Shown here: positions 9,195 through 18,525 of the stretch, piece by piece
How the letters are laid out: every line of letters begins with the position of its first letter
Numbering within the stretch: position 1 is the first letter of the stretch
NCBI GenBank assembly: GCA_963816925.1
Contig: CAWFMY010000035.1
Span: forward strand, 62,001 to 126,000
Origin: CAIWHR01 sp963816925
GTDB lineage: Bacteria > Pseudomonadota > Gammaproteobacteria > Burkholderiales > Casimicrobiaceae
DNA length: 64,000 nucleotides
Direction of reading: 5' to 3'
Notes under the pieces: generated by a model
Told to the model about the DNA's origin: nothing
What the model saw: only the letters and a program-made list of their open reading frames with translations
The model's database searches: none
Made by a program: the position numbers and the translations under genes

Positions 9195-9527
9195 ATGATC
9201 CGAACCGGAATTTCCGTTGCACTGGTGGCGCTGGTTGCCGCGTCGACGCTGGCGCTCGCGCAGACGCCGCCCGCGCCTTTCTCGAAGGGCGACGCCAAGG
9301 CCGGGAAGGCGCTGGTCGATCGCGATTGCGTCAGCTGTCACGCGGCCAAGTTCGCGAACGACCCCGACCGGATGTATACGCGCGCCGACCACCGCGTGAA
9401 GACCCCGGGCAAGCTTCTCGCGCAGGTGCAGGCGTGCAACACGAACCTCGGCAAGGGCTACTTTCCCGAGGAAGAGGAGCACATCGCGGCCTACCTCAAC
9501 CTGCAGTTCTACAAATTCGCGCCGTGA
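9195..9527 (+). CDS. Small periplasmic c-type cytochrome
   Basis: A 110-residue secreted monoheme cytochrome c. The signal peptide ends near LALA-QTPP (about residue 22). The heme site is CVSCH at residues 45-49. The C-terminal helix is family-like (EEEEHIAAYLNLQFYKF). A strong GGAGG ribosome site precedes ATG 9195. The stop overlaps the GTG start of the PCD gene, so these genes are translationally coupled. The redox partner is unknown. Confidence 0.9.
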   Translation: MIRTGISVALVALVAASTLALAQTPPAPFSKGDAKAGKALVDRDCVSCHAAKFANDPDRMYTRADHRVKTPGKLLAQVQACNTNLGKGYFPEEEEHIAAYLNLQFYKFAP

Positions 9528-9850
9528 CCAACGAGGCGGGGCGCGCGCTTGCCGCGCGGCACTGCCGGCCCGGAGCCGTCCGCCTGTCGGCCGCCGAGCG
9601 GGCGACGCATCTCGCGGCGCTGCCCGGATGGAAATTCGGCCGCGGCACGATCGCGAAGACGTTCCGCTTTCCCGGCTACCCCGAGACGATCGCCTTCGTG
9701 AATGCCGTGGCGGCGATCGCGCAGCGCGAGGACCATCATCCGGACCTTTCGGTGCACTACGACCATTGCGACGTCGTGTGGTCGACGCACAGCGCGGGCG
9801 GCGTCACGTTGAACGACATCATCTGCGCGGCGCAAGTCGACGGCCTGTGA
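9524..9850 (+). CDS. phhB: 4a-hydroxytetrahydrobiopterin dehydratase (PCD)
   Basis: Pterin-4a-carbinolamine dehydratase, 108 residues, which recycles the pterin cofactor of aromatic amino acid hydroxylases and may serve other pterin chemistry. The active-site pattern is present: EDHHPDLSVHYDHC followed by STHSAGGVTLND. The GTG start at 9524 overlaps the cytochrome c stop (GTGA), and its own TGA overlaps the GTG of rsgA. The double overlap supports both GTG starts and a single transcript. No phenylalanine hydroxylase gene is in the window. Confidence 0.9.
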   Translation: MTNEAGRALAARHCRPGAVRLSAAERATHLAALPGWKFGRGTIAKTFRFPGYPETIAFVNAVAAIAQREDHHPDLSVHYDHCDVVWSTHSAGGVTLNDIICAAQVDGL

Positions 9851-10764
9851 CCTCGGCGTCGCCTGCCCACGACGCCATGCGCGACGGGCTCGTCGTCGCC
9901 TGCCGCAGGCGGAACTTCACGGTCGTGCTCGACGGCGGCGAGATCGTCGACTGCGTACTCAAAGGCCGCGGCACGACGCTCGCGTGCGGCGATCGCGTGC
10001 AGGTCGCGCGGGCCGCGGGAGGCGGAGCGATCGAGACGGTCGCGCCGCGCACGTCGCTCCTCTACCGTTCCGACGCGTTCCGCGAAAAGCTGATTGCGGC
10101 CAACGTCACGCAGGTCTGCGGCGTCGCCGCGCCGGGCCTGTCGCTGGACGAGGAGCTCATTCATCGGTGGACGATCGCGGCCGAGGCGCAGGAGTGCCGG
10201 TTCGTGCTGGTCGCCAACAAGTCCGACCTCCCCGGATTCGACGAGCTGATGGCGCGACTCGAACCCTTCGCCAAGCTGGGCTACCCGATCGTCCCGCTGG
10301 CGGCGACACAAGACGCGACGCCGCTCCTGCCGTGGCTCGCCGGCCAGCACACCGCGTTGATCGGCCAATCGGGCATGGGCAAATCGACGATCCTCAACGC
10401 GGTCGCACCCGACGCAGGCGCAAAGACGGCGGAAATTTCGGAGGCGCTCGCCACGGGGCGGCATACGACCTCCAATTCGACGCTGCATCTCTTGCCCGCC
10501 GCGTCCGGCGACGGCTGGATCGTCGATACACCGGGGCTGAAGGCGTTCGGGCTCGCCCACATCGCGCCGGACGACGTCGCGCACGCGTTCGTCGAGTTGC
10601 GACCGTTTCTCGGGCAGTGCCGGTTTCGCGACTGCCGGCACTTGAACGAGCCCGGGTGCGCGGTGCAGGACGCCGTCGAAAACGGCCACATGGCGCCGCA
10701 TCGCCTCGCGCTGCTGCACGAGCTGTTCGCGGTCAGCGCCGCGGCGCGCGCGCCGGGGCGCTGA
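9847..10764 (+). CDS. rsgA: Ribosome small subunit-dependent GTPase A
   Basis: Circularly permuted GTPase, 305 residues, that assists late 30S ribosome maturation. After an N-terminal OB-fold region the G motifs appear in permuted order: NKSD (G4, about residue 124), GQSGMGKST (G1, about 173) and DTPG (G3, about 226). The C-terminal zinc knuckle is in CRFRDCRHLNEPGC. The GTG start at 9847 overlaps the PCD stop; an in-frame ATG about ten codons later is an alternative. It ends the M48 to rsgA series, and the MITE-like element follows 13 bp later. Confidence 0.95.
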   Translation: MTSASPAHDAMRDGLVVACRRRNFTVVLDGGEIVDCVLKGRGTTLACGDRVQVARAAGGGAIETVAPRTSLLYRSDAFREKLIAANVTQVCGVAAPGLSLDEELIHRWTIAAEAQECRFVLVANKSDLPGFDELMARLEPFAKLGYPIVPLAATQDATPLLPWLAGQHTALIGQSGMGKSTILNAVAPDAGAKTAEISEALATGRHTTSNSTLHLLPAASGDGWIVDTPGLKAFGLAHIAPDDVAHAFVELRPFLGQCRFRDCRHLNEPGCAVQDAVENGHMAPHRLALLHELFAVSAAARAPGR

Positions 10765-10777
10765 CCAATCCCGGCAG

Positions 10778-10936
10778 TAGAACCTTTCTCAAAATCCCGG
10801 CGAGCGGCCCGAGAGCGCGAAGGCCCGCAGCGAGCCCCGAGATAGTACATAGACGTACAGCGAGGGGCGAGCCTCATTTGCCAACTGAGAACGACAAAGC
10901 TATCGGGTCGCGCAGCCTATTTTGGGATAGGTTCTA
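10778..10936. repeat. MITE-like element with terminal inverted repeats
   Basis: A 159-bp non-coding block is bounded by 18-bp imperfect inverted repeats: the left arm TAGAACCTTTCTCAAAAT (10778-10795) against the right arm (10919-10936) matches at 16 of 18 positions. The outermost TA at each end could be a TA target duplication, as for IS630/mariner-type elements. No open frame fits inside. It fills the gap between convergent rsgA and the CobD-like gene. Copy number elsewhere in the genome cannot be judged from one window. Confidence 0.6.
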
Positions 10937-10937
10937 G

Positions 10938-11912
10938 CTACCCGCCTCCCGGCGCCCAGTACGCGAGCGTCAGCAGCAACATGAATAGCAGCCACAGGAC
11001 GAGCGCGCGCCAGACGAGACCGACGCCGCTCGGCAACAGCTCCGCGTCGGCGGGGTCGCCCGTGCCCATCTCCGGCCGGTATTCGGGCTCGCCGCCCGGC
11101 ACCGGCAGCGCACCGCCGAGAACGACACCGAGCGCGCCGCCGCCGCTCGCGAGCACGATGCCCGCGTGCTCGCCGCCGTCCTGCTTCGCCCAGCTCGCGG
11201 CCTGCGTCCGCCAGCAATGCACGGCATCCTCGAAATCGCCGACGATGGCAAACGACAGCGCGGTGAGGCGCACCGGGACCCAGTCGAGCAGCCAGAGCAG
11301 GCGGCGCGCCGGCGCGCCGAATGCCGCGCGCGCCCGGGCGATCGGAGTGACGTCCGTGCCCGCATGCGCGTCGCCCTTCCACTCCTCCGCCAGCAGCGCG
11401 GCGGCGCGGTACAAGACCGCGCCCGCGGGCCCGGGCAAAACGGTGAACCAGAACAGCGCGGCGAACACCTGCCGATAGGAATCCATGAGGCCCTGCTCGA
11501 TTGCGAGCTTCGCGATGTCCGTCGCGGAAAGATCCGCGGCAACGCTTCCCCGCCACGCCGCGAGCGCGCGCCGCGCCACCGGGATATCGCCGGCCTTGAG
11601 CGCGGTGACGACATCCGTGTACGCGTGGCTGAAGCGGCGAAAGCCCATGAGCAGGTACAGGACCACGATGTCCCAGGCGAGCCCCAGCAGCGGTTGCACG
11701 GCGGTGAGCACGGCATGGACGACGGCAGCGATCAGTACCGGCGGGACGAGCGCGGCGATGGTGGCGAAGACGCCTTGCTGCGCAGTCCCGGCGTTCAGCT
11801 TTTCCTCGAGCCACCGCGCATAGCCGATGAAAATGCGCTCGAGCGCGACGCGCCAGCGAAAGGCGCGCCATTGCTCCAGGCCCAGCGCAGCGAGGACGGC
11901 GATGAAGTTCAT
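10938..11912 (-). CDS. CobD/CbiB family membrane protein
   Basis: A 324-residue membrane protein of the CobD/CbiB superfamily, related to adenosylcobinamide-phosphate synthase. Hydrophobic segments alternate with conserved pieces such as VVLYLLMGFRRFSHAY and LFWFTVLPGPAGAVLYR. No other cobalamin gene is nearby, so true CbiB activity is uncertain; orphan CobD-like proteins of this kind are common in betaproteobacteria. Its start overlaps the stop of the isochorismatase-like gene (ATGA at 11909-11912), so it is the last gene of a four-gene minus-strand operon. The stop lies just inside the edge of the MITE-like element. Confidence 0.75.
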   Translation of the reverse strand: MNFIAVLAALGLEQWRAFRWRVALERIFIGYARWLEEKLNAGTAQQGVFATIAALVPPVLIAAVVHAVLTAVQPLLGLAWDIVVLYLLMGFRRFSHAYTDVVTALKAGDIPVARRALAAWRGSVAADLSATDIAKLAIEQGLMDSYRQVFAALFWFTVLPGPAGAVLYRAAALLAEEWKGDAHAGTDVTPIARARAAFGAPARRLLWLLDWVPVRLTALSFAIVGDFEDAVHCWRTQAASWAKQDGGEHAGIVLASGGGALGVVLGGALPVPGGEPEYRPEMGTGDPADAELLPSGVGLVWRALVLWLLFMLLLTLAYWAPGGG

Positions 11913-12454
11913 GGCCGGAAGAATTCCTTTTTCACCGCCCGGAAGATCGGCGTGTCCGCCTCGCCCAGCCATTCGAAGACGACCATCTCGCGCGTGACGA
12001 TGCGCACGCCCTCCTTGCGCATCCGGGCGATCGCCATGTCGCGATCGAACTCGCGGCGCGACCCCACGCCGTCGGCCACGACGTAGACCTCCTTGCCTTC
12101 TTCGAGCAGCTCGAGCGCCGTCTGGAGCAGGCACACGTGCGTCTCGACGCCGGCCAGGATGACCTGCGCCCGGTCGGCGCCCGGCAGCCCCACGAGGCAC
12201 TCGGCCGCGACACAGGAAAATTTCGTCTTCGCGCCGATGGCGGCATCGGGCAGCAGCGCGCGAACCTCGGGAATCGTCGGCCCAAGGCCTTTCGCGTACT
12301 GCTCGGTCGCCGCGACCGGCACGCCCATCTTTTGCGCGGCGCGAACGAGCCACACGATGCTGGCGACAACCTGCGCGTGGTCGTGGATCGCCGGCATCAT
12401 CTTCTTCTGCACGTCGATGACGAGCAGAAGCGAGCGGTCGCGGTCGATGATCAT
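11909..12454 (-). CDS. Isochorismatase-family cysteine hydrolase
   Basis: A 181-residue hydrolase of the isochorismatase/nicotinamidase fold. The catalytic triad is visible: Asp in LLLVIDVQKKM, Lys in GAKTKFS and Cys in ETHVCLLQT. The family includes nicotinamidases, N-carbamoylsarcosine amidases and YcaC-like proteins; no feature picks one. It lies 19 bp after the acetoacetyl-CoA synthetase gene and overlaps the CobD-like gene by four bases, so it is part of the operon. Confidence 0.88.
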   Translation of the reverse strand: MIIDRDRSLLLVIDVQKKMMPAIHDHAQVVASIVWLVRAAQKMGVPVAATEQYAKGLGPTIPEVRALLPDAAIGAKTKFSCVAAECLVGLPGADRAQVILAGVETHVCLLQTALELLEEGKEVYVVADGVGSRREFDRDMAIARMRKEGVRIVTREMVVFEWLGEADTPIFRAVKKEFFRP

Positions 12455-12473
12455 GGCGGCGACGAATGGCCGG

Positions 12474-14472
12474 TCACGATCGCAGTTCCGGCCGGTCGCG
12501 GTATTGCTCGAGCGCTTCGGGGTTGGCGAGCGCCTCGATGTTCTTCACGGGCAGCCCGTGCACCACGTTGCGAACGGCGAGTTCGACGATCTTGTTGCTC
12601 TTGGTCCGCGGTATGTCGGTCACCTGCACCACGCGCGCGGGCACGTGGCGGGGCGTCGTGTTGACGCGGATATGGGCGCGAATCCGTTCGATAAGGGTCT
12701 CGTCGAGCGTGACGCCGTCCTTGAGCTTCACGAACAGCACGACGCGCACGTCGCCGACCTCGCCCGGCGGCCAGTCCTGGCCGATGACGAGGCTCTCGAC
12801 GACCTCGGGCAGCTGCTCGACCTGGCGATAGATCTCCGCGGTGCCGATGCGCACGCCGCCCGGATTCAGCGTCGCGTCGGAACGGCCGTGGATGACGAGG
12901 CCGTCGTGCTCGGTGAGCTCGACGTAGTCGCCATGGCACCAAACGCCGGGAAAGCGCTCGAAATAGGCGGCGCGATACCGCGCATCGCCCGGGTCGTTCC
13001 AGAACCCGACCGGCATGCACGGGAACGGCGCCGTGCAGACGAGCTCGCCGCGCACGCCCGTTCCCGCCGGGATCGGCTTGCCGTCGTCGTCGAAGACGTC
13101 GACCGCGAGCCCGAGGCCGCGGCACTGCAGTTCGCCGCGCCAGACGGGCAGTGTCGGGTTGCCGAGCGCGAAGCAGGACACGATATCCGTGCCGCCCGAG
13201 ATCGACGACAGGCACAGGTCGTCCTTGACGCACTGGTAGACGTAATCGAAGCTCTCCTCCGCGAGCGGGCTGCCGGTGGAGAACATCGTCCGCAGGTCCG
13301 TCAGCTCGAAATCCTTGCGCGGCACGACCCCGAGCTTTTTCGCGGCGTCGATGTATTTGGCCGACGTGCCGAAGTGCGTCATCCGCTCGTCCTCGGCGAA
13401 ATTCCACAGCGCGCGGCCCCGGTCAATGAAAGGAGCGCCGTCGAAAAGCAGCAGCGTGGCGCCCGCGCCGAGGCCCGACACCAGCCAGTTCCACATCATC
13501 CAGCCGCACGTCGTGAAATAGAACAGGCGGTCGCCCCGCTTCAGGTCACCGTGAAGAAGGTGCTCCTTGAGGTGCTGCAGCAGCGTCCCGCCCGCGCCGT
13601 GGACGATGCATTTCGGCTCGCCCGTCGTGCCGGACGAATAGAGGATGTACGTCGGGTGATCGAAGGGCAGGCGCGCGAACTCGATCGGACCCGCCGCGTG
13701 CGGCGCCATGAAGTCGTCCCAGCGTATCGCGCCGCGAATCCGCGACAGGTTCGCCATGGGTCCGCCGGAGCGCTCGAGATACGGCACCACGATGACGCGC
13801 TCGACCGTGGGCAATCCGTCCACGATTTCCGCGAGCTTGTCGACGATCGGCAGCGCCTTGCCGTTGTACCAGTAGCCGTCGACGGCCACGAGCACGCGCG
13901 GCTCGATTTGACCGAAGCGGTCGAGCACGCCGCGCACGCCGAAATCGGGCGAGCACGACGACCAGATCGCGCCGAACGACGTCGCGCCCAGCGTCGCGAC
14001 GATCGCCTCGGGAAGATTGGGCACGAATGCCGCGATGCGGTCGCCGGCGACGATGCCGGATGCCTTCAATGCCGCCGCCATCCGCGCAACGAGCGCCGTC
14101 AACTCGCCGTGAGTCACGCGGCGCCGATCGCGGTCCTCGCCGCGAAAAACGAGCGCATCCGCGGCGTCGTCGCAACCGCGAAGGGCCAGCAGGTTCTCGG
14201 CGAAATTGAGGCGTGCGTCGGGAAACCAGCGCGCCCCGGGCATCTTGTGTCCATCCACCAGCGTGCGTTCGCCGCGCTCGCCGACCACGCCCGGCGAAAT
14301 CCCAGAGTGCGCGCCAGAACGCTTCCCGCTCGTCGTTCGACCAGCGCCACAGCGACGCGTAATCGGGAAATGACCGGCCCGTCTCGCTCGCGACGCGACG
14401 CGTGAATTCCGTCATATTCGCCGCCGCGATTCGCGCGGGCGACGGTTGCCAAAGGGGAACGTTCGTCGTCAT
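12474..14472 (-). CDS. Acetoacetyl-CoA synthetase (one frameshift)
   Basis: Adenylate-forming enzyme that activates acetoacetate to acetoacetyl-CoA for ketone body and PHB-linked metabolism. The adenylation core has YILYSSGTTGEPKC and the C-terminal hinge GRSDATLNPGGVR, both typical of the AacS family. The start at 14472 (MTTNVPLWQPSPARI) gives the expected ~660 residues, but the frame breaks near 14290-14293. Reading GCCGGGCGTG as GCCGGCGTG joins WDFAG to VVGERGERTLV, so one extra G explains it. Without correction only the part from 14288 downward is open. The thioesterase gene ends 37 bp upstream. Confidence 0.88.
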
Positions 14473-14509
14473 GGTCGTGGGCGGGACACCGCGCTCCGCG
14501 TAGTCGCGG

Positions 14510-14950
14510 TCAGCCCGGCTCCAGCGTCTGCAAGGTTGCCTTGATTCTATCCGGCAGCGGCACCGGGCGTCCGCTCGCGATGTCGATCCACACGATCTTC
14601 GCCGCGCCATCGGCGAATTTCCGTCCGTCGCGCCAGATCTCGTAGAAGCTGCCAACGCTGGAACGGCCGGGATCGCCGAGGAACATCCGCACCTCGAGGT
14701 CGCCGGGATAGACGAGCGGCAGCAGGAAGGTGCAACTGGCGTTGACGACGACCGGGCCCGTGACATCGTGGGGCTTGCTTTCCGGATCCAGCGCCTGCAC
14801 CCACTCGATCCGAGCCTGCTCCATGTAGCGGAAATACACCGTATTGTTGACGTGGCCGAGCGTGTCCATGTCGCCCCAGCGGATGGCCTGGAGCGACGTA
14901 TGGACGAGCAATCGGGGTTTGTGGGTCAAGGCTGCTCCGGCGCTCGGCAA
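14510..14950 (-). CDS. Acyl-CoA thioesterase, hotdog fold (YbgC/4HBT family)
   Basis: A 146-residue (or 139-residue) hotdog thioesterase. The active-site segment RWGDMDTLGHVNNTVYFRYMEQAR is typical of the 4-hydroxybenzoyl-CoA thioesterase/YbgC group, with the catalytic aspartate in GDMD. The upstream ATG at 14950 has little support; a TTG at 14929 would give the common N terminus THKPRLLVHTS. It is the first gene of the minus-strand operon with acetoacetyl-CoA synthetase, which suggests hydrolysis of a short acyl-CoA. Confidence 0.82.
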   Translation of the reverse strand: MPSAGAALTHKPRLLVHTSLQAIRWGDMDTLGHVNNTVYFRYMEQARIEWVQALDPESKPHDVTGPVVVNASCTFLLPLVYPGDLEVRMFLGDPGRSSVGSFYEIWRDGRKFADGAAKIVWIDIASGRPVPLPDRIKATLQTLEPG

Positions 14951-15033
14951 TGCGGGCCGCGCGCATTCCGCACCGCAAGTCGCTGCCGCGGATTATACAA
15001 TTGCGTTCCACGGACGACGGCGGGGACCCCGGC

Positions 15034-16678
15034 ATGGAACGCGAAGCAATGGCATACGACGTCGTGATCGTCGGCGGCGGCCCCGCGGGACTCGCCGCGG
15101 CGATAAGGCTCAAGCAGCGCGCGCAGGAAGGCGGCAAGGACGTCAGCGTCGTCGTGCTGGAAAAAGGATCCGAGCTCGGCGCGCACATACTTTCCGGCGC
15201 CGTGATGGACCCGCGGGCGCTCACCGAGCTCCTGCCCGACTGGAAAGAGCGCGGCGCGCCGCTGCACACGCCGGTGAGCGAGGACCGGTTCTACCTCCTG
15301 ACCGAAAAAAAGGCGATTCACAACCCGCACTGGTTGTTGCCGGACTGCTTCATCAACGACGGCTACTACATCGTGAGCCTCGCCAACGTCGTCCGCTGGC
15401 TCGGGCAGCAGGCGGAAGCCCTCGGCGTGGAGATCTTCGCCGGGTTCGCCGGCGCGGAGGTGCTATACGACGAACACGGCGCGGTGCGCGGCGTCGCGAC
15501 CGGCAACATGGGCGTGGGCAAGGACGGCCAGCCGACGGCCAACTTCCAGCCCGGGGTCGAACTCCTCGGCAAGTACACGCTGTTTGCCGAAGGCGCGCGC
15601 GGCCACCTCGGCAAGGCGGTGATCGCGCGCTACAAGCTCGACGAAGGCCGCGATCCGCAAACATGGGGCCTCGGGATCAAGGAACTGTGGGAGGTGGACG
15701 CCGGGAAACATGTGCCCGGCCTCGTGCTGCACAGCGCGGGCTGGCCCCTCGACAATGCGACCTATGGCGGCGGCTTCATGTATCACTTCGAGGACCGTCA
15801 GGTTTCGATCGGGCTGGTCGTCGGGCTCGGCTACACCAATCCGTACCTCGAGCCGTTCCAGGAATTCCAGCGCTACAAGACCCATCCGGCGATCCGCGCG
15901 TTCCTCGAAGGCGGCAAGCGCATCGCCTACGGCGCGCGCGCGATCAACGCAAGCGGCCTCCAATCGCTGCCGAAACTCGCGTTTCCCGGCGGCGCCCTGA
16001 TCGGCTGCGATGCCGGGTTTCTCAACGCGCCGCGAATCAAGGGTTCGCACGCGGCGATCAAGTCCGGGATGATGGCCGCGGAGGCGGCGTTCGATGCGCT
16101 GGCGGCCGGCCGCGCGCATGACGAACTCGCCGCGTATCCGGCGGCGTTCGACGCTTCCTGGCTGCACGACGAGCTCCACCGCGCGCGCAACTTCAAGCCC
16201 TACCTCGACCGCGGGCTTTTCTCCGGCGCGCTGCTGTTCGGGATCGACCAGCTCATTCTGCGCGGCAAGGCACCGTGGACACTGCATCGACGCCAGGCCG
16301 ATCACGAAAAACTGAAGCCCGCGGCCGAATGCCACGCCGATCGACTATCCGAAGCCGGACAACACGCTCACCTTCGACAAGCTGTCGTCGGTGTTCCTGT
16401 CGAACACCAACCACGAAGAGAACCAGCCGTCCCACCTCACGCTGAAAGACCCGTCCGTTCCGGTGGCGATCAATTGGACGCGATTCGCGGGACCGGAAGC
16501 GCGCTACTGTCCGGCGGGCGTCTACGAATTCGTGAAGGCGGAGGACGGCGCGGAGCGGTTGCAGATCAACGCGCAGAACTGCGTGCACTGCAAGACCTGC
16601 GACATCAAGGATCCAACCCAGAATATCGTCTGGATCGCACCCGAAGGCGGAGGCGGACCGCTGTATCAGAACATGTAG
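15034..16678 (+). CDS. Electron transfer flavoprotein-ubiquinone oxidoreductase (one frameshift)
   Basis: Membrane-bound flavo-iron-sulfur protein that passes electrons from reduced ETF to ubiquinone. The FAD motif VVIVGGGPAGL is at the N terminus, the conserved GAHILSGAVMDPRAL follows, and the C-terminal [4Fe-4S] site is in RYCPAGVYEF plus NCVHCKTCDIKDPTQN. ATG 15034 matches the family start (MEREAMAYDVV). The frame breaks at about 16331-16333: TGCCACG read as TGCACG joins AAEC to TPIDYPKPDNTLTFD, consistent with one extra C. A terminator follows. It works with the etfAB genes at 30-32 kb. Confidence 0.92.
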
Positions 16679-16692
16679 ACGGGCAGCCAAAA

Positions 16693-16715
16693 AAAGCCGG
16701 CGCGGGGCCGGCTTT
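16693..16715. terminator. Bidirectional hairpin terminator
   Basis: A 9-bp perfect stem (AAAGCCGGC / GCCGGCTTT) with a 5-nt loop lies between the convergent ETF-QO and lipoprotein genes. The A-tract and T residues at the base suit termination in both directions. Confidence 0.7.
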
Positions 16716-16749
16716 GACTCCATGCGATTGCTTTGCGGGGCGGTGATGG

Positions 16750-17248
16750 TCACCCGCCGAGATGCACCTCGTACTTCGCGCCGTTCGACATCGTGCAAGT
16801 TCCGGCGCCCTGGTACGGCGTGTTCATCTTGTAATCGCAGCTCATGTAGGTGCCGCGCGGGCCATACGCATTGGCGACGCCGCGCTTGTCGTCGCCGGAC
16901 ACGCGCGTCGCTTCGCCGGACAGGAGCTCGCCCTTGTAGTCGAGCTGGAATCGGCCCTTGCCGGTCATCATGTTGGTGACGGTCCCGGTCATCATGCCGG
17001 TCTCCGTCGCGATTTCGTTGACCGGATAGAGCCGCGCGTTGAGCATCGCGGCAGCGGGCGGGCCTGCGACGTACGGGCGGCCGGCGGACGGTGGCGCCGC
17101 ATACGGCGCGTTGTAGGGACAGCGGATAGGCGGATGAGTACGGATAGACGGGCGTGCCGTCCGGGGCCAGCGGAACAACGTAGCATCCTGTCAGAGCCAG
17201 CGCTGGGAGTGCAGCTGCCGCAGCGAGTCGCTTCGAGACGCTTAGCAT
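16750..17248 (-). CDS. Hypothetical lipoprotein (one frameshift)
   Basis: A secreted lipoprotein of about 165 residues. The N terminus has a signal with lipobox ALTGC (MLSVSKRLAAAAALPALALTGC) and then a Pro/Tyr-rich linker. The C-terminal domain contains TGKGRFQLDYKGELLSGEATR and CDYKMNTPYQGAGTC, as in small outer-membrane-associated lipoproteins of unknown role. The frame breaks near 17116-17118, where deleting one base of a GGG run joins YPLS to YNAPYAAPPSAG. An AAGGA site precedes ATG 17248. A 16-bp palindrome lies 23 bp upstream. I do not recognise a specific function. Confidence 0.65.
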
Positions 17249-17270
17249 TGAGGGTTCCTTGATTTCGAAT

Positions 17271-17286
17271 GCGGGCACGTGCCCGC
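17271..17286. promoter_or_regulatory. Perfect 16-bp palindrome, possible operator
   Basis: GCGGGCACGTGCCCGC reads the same on both strands and lies 23-38 bp upstream of the lipoprotein start codon, where a repressor could act. It may also form a cruciform or an RNA hairpin in the leader. No matching regulator is known to me. Confidence 0.35.
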
Positions 17287-17353
17287 GGATCCACGCTGCG
17301 CGCGCCTGCGTTGGACGTAAAGGTGCGCTTCCGTGGTGGCGCGCTCCGATACC

Positions 17354-17378
17354 CCGGGTGGCAAAAAACGCTACCCGG
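17354..17378. other. Hairpin in the 17.25-17.53 kb gap
   Basis: CCGGGTGGC and GCTACCCGG pair over nine positions (one G-T) around an A-rich 7-nt loop. It lies between the lipoprotein promoter side and the 3' end of the HTH regulator. There is no adjacent T-run on either strand, so it is only a possible terminator for the HTH gene. The remaining ~280 bp gap shows no gene. Confidence 0.35.
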
Positions 17379-17532
17379 TGCACCTAATGTCGAAGGTCGA
17401 ATCCGGCAATTGCGGACAAGCGCCCGTGACTTGTCTGGGGCGCCTTCTTTCATTGACGGTGTATTCGACGGCTACCACCGCGGCACAGACGAACGCGGTC
17501 AGCCTCTCAACCGCCATCCCCTGCCAGGTGCG

Positions 17533-18354
17533 CTACTTTGGCTTGCGCGAGCGGGGTGGCGCGGAGGGAAGATCCCGGCCGAGCATGGGATTGAGCAGGC
17601 GCCCGGCGGGGACGGGATCGCGATCCTTGCGGCGCAACGCGCGAAACGCGCGCGGCTCCCACGGGCGGATCGCGAGCAGCATGCTGGCGCCGTGGCGCTC
17701 GGACAACGGCAGCGCGCGGTCGGCCGCATGCAGGTCCGCGAATTCGTTGGCGACGCGCCGCATCCGCGCGGTCACCTCGCTCGTGCTGTGGCGCGACAGC
17801 ATGCCGTTGACGTACAGGAACAACTCGCCCGGTCGATCGAACTTGCTCGACAGGAATTCGGACTCCACGCGGGCACGGAAATAACGCTGGATCGGCCCTC
17901 CCGGAAGCCACGCGAACGTGCGGTCGATCAGCGAGCGGATCCGGTTGCCCGGACCGAGCTCGATGATCCGCTGCCGGTCGAGACGCGTGAGGCAGCGAAT
18001 GCATTCCGCCTCCGGGATGTCGTAGGTTTCGACGATCTGCTGGAACGTCCAGTTGCCGACGGCGCAAAGCGCGATCAGCATCAACGTCGGGTCGGAGACG
18101 ATTTCCCGCTCCTGCTCCGCAGTGAGGTGGGTCATCCCGGCGTCCTCCGACGTGGCTTCGCGCATCAACTCGCTGAAGTCGATGCCGGCCACGCTGCAAA
18201 TGTCCTCCAGCCGCTGCAGCGTGAAATCGCGGCGCGAGAACATCCGCTTGACGCTCGCCTCGCTGAGACCCAGCCCGACGGCCACCATTGCGTACGTGAC
18301 GGCGCGCCCTTTCAGCATCCGTTTCAGCGCATCGACCAGCGCGAGCGCGTGCAT
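17533..18354 (-). CDS. HTH (XRE-like) transcriptional regulator
   Basis: A 273-residue protein whose first ~60 residues form a Cro/C1-like helix-turn-helix (TYAMVAVGLGLSEASVKRMFSRRDFTLQRLEDICS). The remainder is helical with a second DNA-binding-like stretch (TFQQIVETYDIPEAECIRCLTRLDRQRII) suggestive of a winged helix. A good GGGAGGT site precedes ATG 18354. It lies downstream of the hsp20 terminator on the same strand. The target genes are not evident. Confidence 0.75.
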   Translation of the reverse strand: MHALALVDALKRMLKGRAVTYAMVAVGLGLSEASVKRMFSRRDFTLQRLEDICSVAGIDFSELMREATSEDAGMTHLTAEQEREIVSDPTLMLIALCAVGNWTFQQIVETYDIPEAECIRCLTRLDRQRIIELGPGNRIRSLIDRTFAWLPGGPIQRYFRARVESEFLSSKFDRPGELFLYVNGMLSRHSTSEVTARMRRVANEFADLHAADRALPLSERHGASMLLAIRPWEPRAFRALRRKDRDPVPAGRLLNPMLGRDLPSAPPRSRKPK

Positions 18355-18452
18355 CGCGACCTCCCCTCGCCCCGTGGCCGACGGGGCAATTGCGCTATTG
18401 AACCATGCATCGCCGCCGAACTCATCCCGGGCACGGAACCGGAAAAGACAAA

Positions 18453-18470
18453 GGCCTCCCCGCGGAGGCC
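18453..18470 (-). terminator. Hairpin terminator of hsp20
   Basis: GGCCTCC and GGAGGCC pair around a 4-nt loop. On the minus strand the stem is followed by a T-rich tract (TTTGTCTTTT), as expected for an intrinsic terminator. It is 55 bp after the hsp20 stop. Confidence 0.65.
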
Positions 18471-18525
18471 CTTGCCCGATGCGAACAACAAAGCGGAGCG
18501 GCTCGCGCCGTCCCGCCGGAGCCGC

